From positions 62,001-126,000 of the forward strand of contig NZ_LXEI01000009.1 of the NCBI RefSeq assembly GCF_001642835.1: a stretch of DNA of 64,000 nt, given 5' to 3'. The notes beneath the pieces are model-generated. The model saw only the letters and a program-made list of their open reading frames with translations. It did no database searches and had not been told where the DNA came from. The position numbers were made by a program, and so were the translations under genes. Source of the DNA: Pseudotamlana agarivorans. GTDB lineage: Bacteria > Bacteroidota > Bacteroidia > Flavobacteriales > Flavobacteriaceae. Positions within the stretch are counted from its first letter, which is position 1, and each line of letters starts with the position of its first letter. Shown here piece by piece: positions 1 through 9,202 of this stretch.

Positions 1-424
1 TTCTATAGAAAGTTGCGAGTTCCTTATCTTCTAATTCCTCCGATAGTAATCTAAAACGTTCACAGCTTCTAGCTTCGATTAGTGCTGCATATAATAAACG
101 GTGAACTAGTTGTGTGGTTCTGCTACCACCTTTAGGGAAAAATTTTAAAAGTTGAATCACGTATTCATCACGTCTGTCTCTTCCCAATACCCAACCGCGT
201 TCAATAATTTTGTCATGTACCATTTTAAAATGACTGATTTCTTCTTTAACCAAAGCGGTCATTTCTTGTACTAAATCGGTGTACTCAGGAAAACTAACAA
301 TTAAGGATATGGCGGTACTGGTAGCTTTTTGTTCGCAGAAAGCATGATCGGTTAAAATTTCTTCAATATTCTTTTCTACAATATTCACCCATCTTGGGTC
401 TGTTGGTAGTTTTAATCCGAGCAT
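1..424 (-). CDS. miaE: tRNA-(ms2io6A)-hydroxylase, 3'-truncated by window edge
   Basis: Reading the minus strand from the ATG at 424 gives an open frame of about 141 codons that runs off the window, beginning MLGLKLPTDPRWVNIVEKN. The family is MiaE, a ferritin-like di-iron monooxygenase that hydroxylates the isopentenyl group of ms2i6A37 in tRNAs reading UNN codons. Visible support is the four-helix pattern with metal-ligand candidates: an E in 'HAFCEQKA', the E..H pair in 'KEEISHFKMVHDKI', and an E in 'AALIEARSCERF'. The start lies 20 nt after the dnaX stop on the same strand, so the two may be co-transcribed. The C-terminal part lies outside the window. Confidence 0.85.
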   Translation of the reverse strand, partial: MLGLKLPTDPRWVNIVEKNIEEILTDHAFCEQKATSTAISLIVSFPEYTDLVQEMTALVKEEISHFKMVHDKIIERGWVLGRDRRDEYVIQLLKFFPKGGSRTTQLVHRLLYAALIEARSCERFRLLSEELEDKELATFYR

Positions 425-444
425 AATTTTATTTTTTAGTAAGA

Positions 445-2172
445 TTAAAGACCTAAGTCGAAAGTTCTTCTCAAAAGATCAATACTTGGGTTTTTTTCCT
501 TTAATTTTTCAAATTTTTCAACCGTAGTATAGGCGTATTGCTTTTCCTTAACCTCATTTATGGTAATTTCTAAAGCAATGTCATAATTACTTAAAGTCTT
601 TCTAATGTAAAGTAATAAATCATATTGCTGACGTTCAACTTCTACCTTATTTGTAGCATTAGGGAACTCTAGATGAGCCGTGGTTCCTTTTAGTTTGGGC
701 GTGTCAATGGCCAAAATAGAAGCTAAGTTATGTTTACCTTCCTTTCTTAAAAAGCTGATATATTCATTCCAAACTTTTAAAAACTCACCTTCGGTAAAGG
801 GTTCAGTAGGTAGGTTTTCCTCATCTACGACCACTTCCATCTGTTTGATTTGGTGCTCTTTTTTAGCTCTTATACTGCTAAGCGAAAGTCCAGATGTACG
901 CTTGGTTTCTTTTTTTAAAACAATGGTAGGTGGTTTCTTTTCTTGAAATTGTTCCACAACCTTGTTTGTGGTATTTGAAGCAGTACCAACTGGATTTTCT
1001 TGTTTTTCTGTTGTCTGTTCTTGCTTTTCTGGAACTTGAACTGCTATAGGAGTAATGCCTTTACTTTTAAAATATGAAGCAGGAATTATGTAATGTTTAC
1101 CATTTTTTTTTTCTCCATCAAAAGTGATAGAGGCAAGCTGCATGAGGCATAATTCAACGAGGAGTCGCTGGTTTTTACTGGTTTTATACTTCAGGTCACA
1201 TTCATTGGCGAGGTTAATACCTTGCATTAAAAAGTCTTGTGAGGCCTTTTTAGCTTGTTCTAAATACTTGGCTTTAGTTTGATCGCCAACTTCAAGAAGC
1301 TCGATGGTTTCTTGATTTTTACTCACCAATAAATCTCTAAAGTGAGAGGCCAAGCCAGCAATATAATGGTGTCCATCAAAACCTTTTGATAAGGTATTAT
1401 TAAACTGAATGAGTAAATCCGGAATTTTATTTTCCAGGATTAAATCGGTGCTTAAAAAATACGTTTCGTAATCTAAAACATTTAAGTTTTCGGTAACGGC
1501 TTGTCTGGTTAAATTTTTTCCAGAGAAACTAACAACCCTGTCAAAGATAGAAAGCGCATCACGCATGGCACCATCTGCCTTTTGAGCGATAATGTGTAAA
1601 GCGTCATCTTCAGCAGTTATACCTTGTTCTTCTGCAATATATTTTAGATATTCTTTAGCATCTTTAACGGTAATTCGTTTGAAATCAAAAATCTGACAAC
1701 GCGATAAAATAGTTGGAATGATTTTATGTTTTTCAGTAGTTGCGAGAATGAAAATACAATGCTTTGGTGGTTCTTCTAAAGTTTTAAGAAAGGCATTAAA
1801 AGCCGCTTGAGATAGCATGTGTACCTCATCAATAATATAAACTTTATACTTTCCAACTTGAGGTGGAATACGAACCTGATCTGTTAGACTTCTAATATCA
1901 TCAACAGAGTTGTTCGAGGCGGCATCTAATTCAAATACATTAAAAGCAAAATCTTCGTCGCCTGTTACTTCACCATCACTATTAATCATTTTAGCCAGAA
2001 TACGAGCACAAGTTGTTTTACCAACACCTCGAGGGCCTGTAAATAAAAGAGCTTGGGCTAAATGATTGTTTTCAATGGCATTTAGTAAAGTATTGGTAAT
2101 GGCTTGCTGACCAACAACGTCCTTGAAGGTTTGTGGTCTATATTTTCGAGCCGATACAACAAAATGTTCCAT
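445..2172 (-). CDS. dnaX: DNA polymerase III subunit gamma/tau
   Basis: Clamp-loader ATPase of the replisome, 575 aa. The N-terminal AAA+ module has a Walker A at residues 46-53 (GPRGVGKT), a DEVH Walker B at 115-118 and an SRC sensor/arginine-finger motif at 157-159. Domain III follows to about residue 365. The C-terminal 200 residues are a low-complexity Gln/Lys/Glu linker plus a tau-like tail. The zinc-binding cysteine cluster that E. coli DnaX carries between Walker A and B is absent: that segment is an acidic loop before 'FELDAASNNSVDDIR'. There is no obvious slippery A-run that would make a short gamma form, but I did not test this exhaustively. It lies directly upstream of miaE. Confidence 0.95.
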   Translation of the reverse strand: MEHFVVSARKYRPQTFKDVVGQQAITNTLLNAIENNHLAQALLFTGPRGVGKTTCARILAKMINSDGEVTGDEDFAFNVFELDAASNNSVDDIRSLTDQVRIPPQVGKYKVYIIDEVHMLSQAAFNAFLKTLEEPPKHCIFILATTEKHKIIPTILSRCQIFDFKRITVKDAKEYLKYIAEEQGITAEDDALHIIAQKADGAMRDALSIFDRVVSFSGKNLTRQAVTENLNVLDYETYFLSTDLILENKIPDLLIQFNNTLSKGFDGHHYIAGLASHFRDLLVSKNQETIELLEVGDQTKAKYLEQAKKASQDFLMQGINLANECDLKYKTSKNQRLLVELCLMQLASITFDGEKKNGKHYIIPASYFKSKGITPIAVQVPEKQEQTTEKQENPVGTASNTTNKVVEQFQEKKPPTIVLKKETKRTSGLSLSSIRAKKEHQIKQMEVVVDEENLPTEPFTEGEFLKVWNEYISFLRKEGKHNLASILAIDTPKLKGTTAHLEFPNATNKVEVERQQYDLLLYIRKTLSNYDIALEITINEVKEKQYAYTTVEKFEKLKEKNPSIDLLRRTFDLGL

Positions 2173-2262
2173 TGAAAAATATTAGAGCAACAAAGTTAAA
2201 AATTCAACGCTTAAATCTGAATTCAGAAGCTTAAATTTAATAGGAGTTATTAACAATTTACG

Positions 2263-2270
2263 TACTTTTG
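2263..2270 (+). promoter_or_regulatory. -7 box of the rnpB promoter
   Basis: TACTTTTG matches the Bacteroidota -7 consensus TAnnTTTG. It ends 5 nt before the first base of the RNase P P1 helix, the spacing expected if transcription begins at the 5' end of the mature RNA. I see no clear -33 TTG. Confidence 0.6.
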
Positions 2271-2275
2271 CCGCC

Positions 2276-2607
2276 AAGTAAATCGCCTTATCGCTCTTTT
2301 GCTAAACTTGTTTTAGTATGAAGGGAGGAAAGTCCGAACACCATAGTGCAACATAGTGGTTAATGGCCACCAGTCGTGAGATTAGGAAAAGTGCAACAGA
2401 AAGTATGTACAGGTAATGCTGTAGTGAAACCGGGTAAACTCTATGTGGTGCAATGTCATGTAAACTAGCGTTTGAAGGCTGCACGTCTGATGCTAGAGGG
2501 TAGGCAGCTAAAGTGTATGGGTAACTATGCATTCAGATAAATGATAAGGGTGATTTTAGTTTTATTTTAAATTAAAATCATACAGGATTCGGCTTATAGA
2601 TTTACTT
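2276..2607 (+). ncRNA. rnpB: RNase P RNA (bacterial type A)
   Basis: Catalytic RNA that removes 5' leaders from pre-tRNAs. The universally conserved 5' block is visible at about 2321-2342 (GGAGGAAAGTCCGAACACC), and the matching 3' block at about 2581-2597 (ACAGGATTCGGCTTAT); these form P4 and the conserved core. The ends are set by helix P1: AAGTAAATC at 2276-2284 pairs perfectly with GATTTACTT at 2599-2607. A TAnnTTTG promoter box lies just upstream and an intrinsic terminator just downstream. At 332 nt it is within the usual size range. A 76-codon antisense frame at 2302-2532 is incidental. Confidence 0.95.
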
Positions 2608-2617
2608 TCAAATAAAT

Positions 2618-2646
2618 AAACCCTTCTTTGTTTTAAAGAAGGGTTT
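2618..2646 (+). terminator. Intrinsic terminator of rnpB
   Basis: A 12-bp perfect stem (AAACCCTTCTTT, 2618-2629, with AAAGAAGGGTTT, 2635-2646) closes a 5-nt loop eleven bases after the P1 helix of RNase P RNA. The U-tract after it is weak (ATCATTT). Confidence 0.8.
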
Positions 2647-2862
2647 ATCATTTAAAAACTAGTGACTAACTAATAATTATAATCTTTAAAAAGTCACATT
2701 AATATGCTTAATGGTTTTTCAGTTTAGCTTTAACTATAAAAACAATACTTACAATTCTACATTTTTAAGTGTTTCATGTAGATTGTTTTTAAGGCTATTT
2801 GTATTGCTACGTGCTTAGGGATACTCCTAAAGTACTGAAAAAAAGTGAATTATAATAAAATT

Positions 2863-3405
2863 TTATTCGGCAATTTCGAAAAAACTAAACATATTACCAC
2901 CATAGCTTTTAGAATACGAGAAATTACTTACACCTGATAGGTCTGTGTGTTTAGAATGTTCTACAATAAGTAAACCGCCATCAAGTAATAATTCGTTTGA
3001 AAATACTAAATCTGGAATCTTAGAAAATTGCTCTACAGTAAAATCGTAAGGTGGGTCGGCAAATATAATATCGGCTTGAATTTTAGAAGATTCTAGGAAT
3101 TTAAAAACATCACTTTTAATTGTTTGAATGGGCATATCAAACGTTTCAGCCGTTGAATTAATGAATTTAATACAGCCAAAATCTTGATCCACACAAGTAA
3201 TTTGCTCAGTGCCTCGTGAAGCAAATTCATAGCTTATATTTCCGGTTCCTGCAAAAAGGTCTAAAACAGAAATATCATCAAAATAATAAAGGTTGTTAAT
3301 AATATTGAATAACGACTCCTTAGCCATGTCTGTTGTAGGGCGTACAGGCAAGTTTTTAGGAGCAATGATTTTTCTACTTTTATATAATCCTGAAATAATT
3401 CGCAT
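2863..3405 (-). CDS. rsmD: 16S rRNA (guanine966-N2)-methyltransferase
   Basis: SAM-dependent methyltransferase of 180 aa that modifies G966 of 16S rRNA during 30S assembly. The SAM-binding motif I is LDLFAGTGN at residues 48-56, and the catalytic (N/D)PPY motif is DPPY at 117-120. The N-terminal 'MRIISGLYKSRKI' and 'VRPTTDMAKESLFN' blocks are typical of RsmD. Its ATG overlaps the stop codon of the upstream DUF3822 gene as TAATG, so translation is probably coupled. Confidence 0.93.
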   Translation of the reverse strand: MRIISGLYKSRKIIAPKNLPVRPTTDMAKESLFNIINNLYYFDDISVLDLFAGTGNISYEFASRGTEQITCVDQDFGCIKFINSTAETFDMPIQTIKSDVFKFLESSKIQADIIFADPPYDFTVEQFSKIPDLVFSNELLLDGGLLIVEHSKHTDLSGVSNFSYSKSYGGNMFSFFEIAE

Positions 3406-4226
3406 TAAAAATTGTTTATTAAGGTGAAGTGAGCATAAGGTGTTTTGGGAGCGCTTTCAAATTTAAATCGGTCATTACGACTACCAAAGCTAATGTTTCT
3501 AATGTATTTATAGGCTATTTGATATAAGGAGTCCTCTTTTTCAATTTGTCCTAAGAAGACAAGCTTTAGTGTTTCGGGACTTAAATTTAATTGTTCTGCA
3601 GTGAATAATATAAAGTAAATAAAATCTTCCTTAGAACTGTACCCAAAGGTATTAAAGAGCTTTAATTTAGAGTTCTCCACCACTATAATTTCAAAATGAT
3701 TTTTGTTAACATGAACATACATACGTGTGTTCATCTTAATTTTTTCAAGTTGCAGGATCTTTTCAATAAGTACCGTGGAAATGTGTTTAAAAGTAAAGGC
3801 CCCATATTTATCATATATAAAATTATTAATATTTATATAAGGGACATAGACATTTACACTGTTGTTTTCTGAAATACGATCATAGGTGATGTAATCAGAT
3901 TTAAGAATTTTAGAGTTGAATTTTAAATAGTCGGCTAGGCAATCTTCACTAAATAAAGTTTCAGGAACTAAAGACGATAAGTCGTTATCATATACAACGA
4001 AAACATTAGAGAAGTTGTAAGACAACATTTTTTCAGAATCAAAAAGACCTTTTAATCGGTCTAATAATTCTAAGGGGTTGAGTTTCTTTTCAAACTGAAT
4101 GTCATTCAAATGAATGATCGTATTTAACTTACGATTCAGTATACAAAAAGAAAGTCCACTCAAACTAATTTGAATGGACAATTCTATATTTGTTAATTCG
4201 TTAGAATTATTATTCGTTATCGCCAT
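3405..4226 (-). CDS. DUF3822 family protein
   Basis: A 273-aa protein of the flavobacterial DUF3822 family, function unknown. The N-terminal half reads like an ASKHA-type fold of alternating strands ('SIQISLSGLSFCILNRKLNTII'). There is no signal peptide, so it is probably cytoplasmic. I chose the ATG at 4226 (MAITNNNSNELT), which overlaps the upstream membrane-protein gene by 17 nt. An in-frame ATG at 4262 would add 12 residues but overlap by 53 nt. The 3' end overlaps rsmD by one base (TAATG). Co-conservation with rsmD is known for this family in Flavobacteriia, but no biochemical role follows from the sequence. Confidence 0.75.
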   Translation of the reverse strand: MAITNNNSNELTNIELSIQISLSGLSFCILNRKLNTIIHLNDIQFEKKLNPLELLDRLKGLFDSEKMLSYNFSNVFVVYDNDLSSLVPETLFSEDCLADYLKFNSKILKSDYITYDRISENNSVNVYVPYININNFIYDKYGAFTFKHISTVLIEKILQLEKIKMNTRMYVHVNKNHFEIIVVENSKLKLFNTFGYSSKEDFIYFILFTAEQLNLSPETLKLVFLGQIEKEDSLYQIAYKYIRNISFGSRNDRFKFESAPKTPYAHFTLINNF

Positions 4227-4947
4227 ATGTTTTAGGCCAGTTTCCAGTCGTTTTAACTTCATTCATAGAACCTACTTTAAGCGCATCACCGTTAACTCCA
4301 TCAACAGAAATTACTTGATTCTCTTGAATGATAAGATCATTGCTTTGATCAAATAATAAGTCACGTTTTTTAACTGAAGCTTCAAAAACAGGAATGTTAA
4401 TTTTGTTTTGCTCGATAAAACCAGCTTGTAAATTGAATTTTGTACCAGGCTTTCCAACAGGAACATCCATCATTGTTTTATATCTGTTAGATGATTTAAA
4501 TAAAGAATCTTTTACAGATACAAATCCTAAAGTATCAATAACTACAATTTCTTTATAAGAATCAACACCATATAATTTTGTTTTTTCTTCATCTAAAATG
4601 GTTGAATCTCTACGTTGTGTAATGGTATATTTAGCAGTATCAATAAACTTAATTAGTTTATTAAAATCTCCTTCAAATTTTCCAGTTACTTGTCTGTGTG
4701 CTAATTCAGCATCTCTAATATCTTTTAAACTCTCAATAACTTGAACGTAACGCTTGTTTTTTACTTTATTAAATTGAATTGGCTCGTAAATAGACATATA
4801 TGTTAAATACCCTAGGTAGCCAATTAAAATCCAAAGGGCGATAGTTAAGACAGGTTTAAGTTTAGATGGAATAATTTTGTCAATTAACTTAACCAAGCCA
4901 ATTGTAAGTAGTATCACAGCAACTGTAATAAGAATAAATGTTAACAT
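4210..4947 (-). CDS. Membrane-anchored protein with pseudopilin-like soluble domain, unknown function
   Basis: A 245-aa protein with two predicted N-terminal membrane segments (about residues 2-21 and 31-51). A soluble domain of about 190 residues follows. The segment 'KNKRYVQVIESLKDIRDAE' then 'HRQVTGKFEGDFNKLIKF' resembles the conserved core of type II pseudopilins, where a helix precedes 'G.y...l..L'. No prepilin peptidase site is present. It is the first gene of a three-gene minus-strand unit with DUF3822 and rsmD. The function is unknown, and the pilin resemblance is pattern-level only. Confidence 0.7.
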   Translation of the reverse strand: MLTFILITVAVILLTIGLVKLIDKIIPSKLKPVLTIALWILIGYLGYLTYMSIYEPIQFNKVKNKRYVQVIESLKDIRDAELAHRQVTGKFEGDFNKLIKFIDTAKYTITQRRDSTILDEEKTKLYGVDSYKEIVVIDTLGFVSVKDSLFKSSNRYKTMMDVPVGKPGTKFNLQAGFIEQNKINIPVFEASVKKRDLLFDQSNDLIIQENQVISVDGVNGDALKVGSMNEVKTTGNWPKTYGDNE

Positions 4948-5041
4948 AGTATGCTATTTAATTAAAAATTTATTTTAAAGGTATTTAGCAAATCTACAAT
5001 TTTTTTTTAACCGTAAAAACAAAGAGAGTAAAAATCATTTC

Positions 5042-5049
5042 TATCTTTG
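5042..5049 (+). promoter_or_regulatory. -7 box upstream of the helicase gene
   Basis: TATCTTTG fits the TAnnTTTG consensus and sits 28 nt upstream of the helicase ATG. No clear -33 TTG precedes it. Confidence 0.45.
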
Positions 5050-5077
5050 AATAAAAAAAAACGCGCCCCCTTCCTTA

Positions 5078-6502
5078 ATGAATGCTTCTCAATTTTATTT
5101 GCTTATAAAACAGCAGTTTCCGTTCCAACCAACGCTAAAACAAAATATTGTTCTACAGCAACTTTCTGAATTTATTTTAAATAAATCTACAGATGTGCTT
5201 TATTTGCTTAAAGGGTATGCCGGAACCGGAAAAACAACAATTGTAGGCGCCATTGTATCCAATTTATGGAAAGTAAAAAAGAGCGCCGTCTTACTAGCAC
5301 CAACGGGTCGAGCTGCAAAAGTCATCTCAAATTACTCAGGAAAAGAAGCCTTTACCATTCATAAAAAAATATATTTTCCTAAAAAAGAAAAGGGAGGAGG
5401 GGTTAAGTTCGTTCTTCAGCCTAATAAGCACAAAAACACCATTTTTATAGTAGATGAGGCGTCGATGATTCCAGACACACCTGGAGAATCTAAATTTATG
5501 GAAAACGGCTCTTTATTAGACGACTTGATCCAATATGTGTATTCTGGACATCAGTGTAAATTACTTTTAATAGGTGATACCGCACAGTTACCTCCGGTAA
5601 AAGTTGATGTTAGCCCGGCGTTAGATGAAAATAACTTGGCTTTAAATTACAATAAGGAAGTCACAAGAATGGAACTGGATGAAGTTGTACGTCAGGAACA
5701 AGATTCTGGTATTCTCGTTAATGCGACGGTGTTAAGAGAAACCTTAGCAAGTAGCTTTTTTGACAGTTTTAAATTTGATATTGCACCTTTTAAAGATGTT
5801 ATAAGGTTGATTGATGGTTATGAAATTATGGAAGCCATTAACGACGCTTATAGCGAGTTAGGTAATGAAGAAACAGCAATTATTGTAAGAAGTAATAAAC
5901 GTGCTAATTTATACAACCAACAAATTAGAAGTCGAATTTTATTTAACGAAAATGAATTGTCTGCAGGAGATTTTTTAATGGTTGTTAAAAACAATTATTT
6001 CTGGATTAAACCCACTACAGAAGCTGGATTTATTGCGAATGGCGATATTATTGAAGTTTTAGAAATTTTTAAAATTGAAGAACTTTACGGATTTCGTTTT
6101 GCTGAAGTTAAAGTACGAATGGTCGATTATCCTAAAATGGCTCCCATTGAAACCGTATTACTTCTAGATACTATTGAGGCTGAAAGTCCGTCACTAACCT
6201 ACGAAGACTCTAACCGTTTATATCAAGAAGTACTTAAAGATTTTGAAAACGAGGGGAGTAACTATAAAAAGTTTTTAAAAGTTAAAGCTTCTAAGCATTT
6301 TAACGCTTTACAAGTAAAGTTTTCCTATGCGATAACCTGCCATAAATCTCAGGGTGGGCAATGGGATACTGTTTTTGTGGAGCAGCCTTATTTACCGAAT
6401 GGTATCGATAAAGATTATTTGAGATGGCTTTATACCGCGGTTACAAGAGCTAAAGAAAAATTATACCTCATAGGTTTTAAAGATGATTTTTTTGAAGAAT
6501 AG
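5078..6502 (+). CDS. SF1B (RecD/Dda-like) ATP-dependent DNA helicase
   Basis: A 474-aa superfamily 1 helicase. Motifs in order: Walker A GYAGTGKTT near residue 45; motif Ia 'LLAPTGRAAKVI'; motif II VDEAS; motif III 'LLIGDTAQLPPV'; motif V 'SYAITCHKSQGGQWDTVFV'; motif VI 'YTAVTRAKEKLYLIG'. This is the RecD/Dda layout without a RecBCD interaction domain. Such free-standing helicases are widespread in Bacteroidota and are thought to act in DNA repair or fork processing; the exact role here is an inference. It stands alone: divergent from the rsmD unit, and kdsB has its own promoter. Confidence 0.85.
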   Translation: MNASQFYLLIKQQFPFQPTLKQNIVLQQLSEFILNKSTDVLYLLKGYAGTGKTTIVGAIVSNLWKVKKSAVLLAPTGRAAKVISNYSGKEAFTIHKKIYFPKKEKGGGVKFVLQPNKHKNTIFIVDEASMIPDTPGESKFMENGSLLDDLIQYVYSGHQCKLLLIGDTAQLPPVKVDVSPALDENNLALNYNKEVTRMELDEVVRQEQDSGILVNATVLRETLASSFFDSFKFDIAPFKDVIRLIDGYEIMEAINDAYSELGNEETAIIVRSNKRANLYNQQIRSRILFNENELSAGDFLMVVKNNYFWIKPTTEAGFIANGDIIEVLEIFKIEELYGFRFAEVKVRMVDYPKMAPIETVLLLDTIEAESPSLTYEDSNRLYQEVLKDFENEGSNYKKFLKVKASKHFNALQVKFSYAITCHKSQGGQWDTVFVEQPYLPNGIDKDYLRWLYTAVTRAKEKLYLIGFKDDFFEE

Positions 6503-6523
6503 CTTTAAAATTAAGTACTTTTG
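6491..6523 (+). promoter_or_regulatory. Promoter of the kdsB operon
   Basis: A -33 TTTG (6491-6494) and -7 TACTTTTG (6516-6523) are separated by 21 nt, a good Bacteroidota housekeeping promoter. The -33 box lies inside the last codons of the helicase gene. Transcription would start near 6530, about 38 nt before the GTG start of kdsB. Confidence 0.6.
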
Positions 6524-6567
6524 ATTTGAATTTAGATGGCTATTAACAAATTTTAAAAATTAAACTT

Positions 6568-7293
6568 GTGAAAATAATTTCAATGATTCCTGCCCGATAT
6601 GCGGCTTCGCGTTTTCCGGGAAAACTTATGCAAGATCTTGGTGGTAAAACGGTTATCCTTCGTACTTACGAGGCCACAGTAGCAACTGGCTTGTTTGACG
6701 ATGTGTTTGTGGTTACCGATAGCGATATTATTTATCAAGAAATTGTAAATAATGGCGGAAAAGCGATGATGAGTAAAAAAGAACACGATTGTGGAAGCGA
6801 TCGCATTGCTGAAGCTGTTGAGTTTATGGATGTTGATATTGTCATTAATGTACAAGGTGACGAGCCGTTTACAGATAAAGAATCCTTAAGTAAACTTATT
6901 GAAGTTTTTAAAACGGACACTGATAAAAATATCGATTTAGCTTCTTTAATGGTTCATATCACTAATGAAGAGGAAATTCAAAATCCGAATACCGTAAAAG
7001 TTATTGTCGATAAATTCAATTTTGCTTTGTACTTCTCTAGAAGTCCTATTCCTTATTTACGTGATAAGGAAGCGGGTGCGAAATACTTTAAACATAAGGG
7101 CGTTTACGCCTTTAGAAAAGAAGCTATTTTAGATTTTTATAGACTTCCAATGTTGCCTTTAGAAGCTTCAGAAAAAATTGAATGTATTCGCTACTTGGAA
7201 TATGGAAAACGTATAAAAATGGTAGAAACGGATGTTGAAGGTGTTGAAATCGATACTCCTGAAGATTTAGAACGTGCCAAAAAAATATGGTAG
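6568..7293 (+). CDS. kdsB: 3-deoxy-manno-octulosonate (Kdo) cytidylyltransferase
   Basis: A 241-aa enzyme that activates Kdo, or a Kdo derivative, as the CMP-sugar for attachment to lipid A. Diagnostic blocks are '[19 protein letters not shown]' at the N-terminus, 'VQGDEPF' in the nucleotide-binding core, and '[12 protein letters not shown]' plus '[12 protein letters not shown]' at the C-terminus. The start is GTG, and the family N-terminus begins exactly there. The stop overlaps the next ATG as ATGGTAG, so the HAD gene is translationally coupled. A KdnB-like gene lies about 0.8 kb downstream; Shewanella KdsB prefers the 8-amino sugar made through KdnB, so substrate preference is open here. 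Confidence 0.93.
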   Translation: MKIISMIPARYAASRFPGKLMQDLGGKTVILRTYEATVATGLFDDVFVVTDSDIIYQEIVNNGGKAMMSKKEHDCGSDRIAEAVEFMDVDIVINVQGDEPFTDKESLSKLIEVFKTDTDKNIDLASLMVHITNEEEIQNPNTVKVIVDKFNFALYFSRSPIPYLRDKEAGAKYFKHKGVYAFRKEAILDFYRLPMLPLEASEKIECIRYLEYGKRIKMVETDVEGVEIDTPEDLERAKKIW

Positions 7294-7988
7294 ACTACGA
7301 AAACATAAAAGTTATTGGTTTTGATGCCGATGACACCTTATGGGTTAACGAAACCTATTTCCGAGATGCGGAAGCAGAATTTTCTAAACTTTTAAGCAAA
7401 TACGAGACACCTAATAAAATAGACCAAGAGTTATTTAAAATGGAAATCGGTAACCTTGGTCTGTATGGCTATGGAGTAAAAGCATTCACGCTTTCTATGG
7501 TAGAATGTGCTTTAGACTTATCGAATAAAAATGTCTCTCCAAAAACGATTGAAGCCATTTTAAATATTGGGAAAACCATGTTAAATCAACCTGTAGAAGT
7601 GTTAGATGGTGTTGAGGAGGTCTTGGAGGTTTTATCAAAAAAATACCGACTTATTTTAGCTACCAAAGGTGATTTACTGGATCAAGAACGAAAATTAGAA
7701 AGGTCGAAATTAAGCCCATATTTTCATCATATTGAGGTGTTAAGTGATAAAAAAGAAAACAATTATTCAAAATTATTGAAGCATTTAAAAGTAGATTCTT
7801 CAGAATTTTTAATGATTGGAAATTCTTTGAAATCTGATGTTTTACCCTTAGTAAACATTGGTGCTCAAGCGATTCATGTGCCATTCCATACCACTTGGGC
7901 ACATGAAGAGGTAGAAGAAAAGGAAAAAAACGGTAAATCTTACCATACCATAGAAAATATAAGGGATGTTTTAAAACTTTTAAAATAA
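7287..7988 (+). CDS. HAD superfamily hydrolase
   Basis: A 233-aa phosphatase of the haloacid dehalogenase fold. Motif I is DADDT at residues 13-17 (nucleophile and general acid Asp), a motif II Thr sits in 'LILATKGD', a Lys around residue 146, and the acidic motif IV region is '[12 protein letters not shown]'. A helical cap lies between motifs I and II (C1 type), similar to YjjG-like nucleotidases. It overlaps kdsB by 7 nt. It is longer than, and unlike, KdsC (Kdo-8-phosphate phosphatase), so assigning it to Kdo synthesis would rest on position only. Confidence 0.8.
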   Translation: MVDYENIKVIGFDADDTLWVNETYFRDAEAEFSKLLSKYETPNKIDQELFKMEIGNLGLYGYGVKAFTLSMVECALDLSNKNVSPKTIEAILNIGKTMLNQPVEVLDGVEEVLEVLSKKYRLILATKGDLLDQERKLERSKLSPYFHHIEVLSDKKENNYSKLLKHLKVDSSEFLMIGNSLKSDVLPLVNIGAQAIHVPFHTTWAHEEVEEKEKNGKSYHTIENIRDVLKLLK

Positions 7989-8049
7989 AATTTTTTAATT
8001 GATTTGACGCACCATTTTCAAGTAGACGTTGTCTATTATTTAAACTAAA

Positions 8050-8085
8050 TTTGAACCCTTAGAATTTAAAATTATAGTATTTTTG
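8050..8085 (+). promoter_or_regulatory. Probable promoter of the kdnB-like gene
   Basis: A TTTG at 8050-8053 and TATTTTTG at 8078-8085 lie 24 nt apart. The -7 box is a consensus match; the spacing is a little long. It lies 25 nt before the ATG in the 122-nt gap after the HAD gene. Confidence 0.45.
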
Positions 8086-8110
8086 TCAATTCTAAAAAGA
8101 AACCTATTAA

Positions 8111-9199
8111 ATGAGTTATAAGAACTTTCCAATGGTACCAAGAGTTATTTTTGGTAGAGGTAGTTTTAATCAATTGAACGACATTTTAGCGCCAAAGCGC
8201 CAAAGTATAAACGCTCCATTTATCTATTTAGTTGATGATGTTTTTAAGAACACTACTTGGTTAACTTCAAGAATTTCTTTGTCTTACGACGATAAAATAA
8301 TTTTTGTATCTACCAAAGAAGAGCCAAAAACAACTCAAGTGGATGAACTTGTTGAAGACATCATTTTAAAAACAAAAGCACGTCCTTCAGGAATTATTGG
8401 TATTGGAGGAGGCTCTGTTTTGGATTTAGCAAAGGCTGTTTCCATTATGATAACCAACGAAGGTGAGTCTAAAGATTATCAAGGCTGGGATTTAGTGAAA
8501 AATCCAGCTATCTACCATGTTGGAATTCCAACCATTTCTGGAACAGGGGCAGAGGTATCTAGAACAACTGTTTTAACAGGGCCAGAAAAAAAACTGGGCA
8601 TAAATTCAGATTTCACACCATTTGATCAAGTGGTGTTAGACTCCGAACTTACTAAAGATGTACCAAAAGACCAATGGTTTTATACGGGTATGGACTGTTA
8701 TATTCACTGTATTGAATCATTAAATGGTTCTTATTTAAATGCTTTCAGTAAAAGTTATGGTGAAAAAGCTTTAGACTTATGCAAGGAAATATTTCTGGAG
8801 GATAATATAGGCCCATCCAACATTGAAGCTCAAGAAAACCTTATGATGGCTTCATGGCACGGAGGTATGAGTATCGCGTATTCCCAAGTTGGAGTAGCAC
8901 ACGCCATGAGTTATGGCTTGTCTTATTTATTAGGGACTAAGCACGGTATTGGGAATTGTATTGTTTTTGATCATTTGGAAGAATTTTACCCAGAAGGTGT
9001 TGCTTTATTTAAAAAGATGAAAGCATTGCATGGTATTGAGCTCCCTCAAAGCATATGTGCTCAATTAACCGATGAAGAATTTGAAATCATGATTAACGTG
9101 GCATTAGGACTTGAACCGCTTTGGGAAAATGCCGTTGGTAAAAACTGGAAAAAAATTATTACCCGAGACAAGTTAAAAGCACTTTATCAAAAAATGTAA
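8111..9199 (+). CDS. kdnB: Iron-containing alcohol dehydrogenase, KdnB-like (Kdo 8-oxidase)
   Basis: A 362-aa group III metal-dependent alcohol dehydrogenase. The dinucleotide site is GGGS at residues 99-102. Metal-ligand candidates are D195 and H199 (in 'GMDCYIHCIESLNG'), H264 ('GVAHAMSYG') and H278 ('GTKHGIGN'). The sequence as a whole resembles KdnB, which in Shewanella oxidises the 8-hydroxyl of Kdo so that KdnA can aminate it to 8-amino-3,8-dideoxy-Kdo. Nearby kdsB supports a Kdo context. No KdnA-type aminotransferase is in the window. The symbol is assigned by resemblance and context; a generic iron-ADH remains possible. Confidence 0.75.
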   Translation: MSYKNFPMVPRVIFGRGSFNQLNDILAPKRQSINAPFIYLVDDVFKNTTWLTSRISLSYDDKIIFVSTKEEPKTTQVDELVEDIILKTKARPSGIIGIGGGSVLDLAKAVSIMITNEGESKDYQGWDLVKNPAIYHVGIPTISGTGAEVSRTTVLTGPEKKLGINSDFTPFDQVVLDSELTKDVPKDQWFYTGMDCYIHCIESLNGSYLNAFSKSYGEKALDLCKEIFLEDNIGPSNIEAQENLMMASWHGGMSIAYSQVGVAHAMSYGLSYLLGTKHGIGNCIVFDHLEEFYPEGVALFKKMKALHGIELPQSICAQLTDEEFEIMINVALGLEPLWENAVGKNWKKIITRDKLKALYQKM

Positions 9200-9202
9200 A
9201 CC

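Noticed and set aside
2302-2532. A 76-codon minus-strand frame
   Set aside because: It is antisense to rnpB; the RNA's conserved core and P1 pairing fully explain this sequence.
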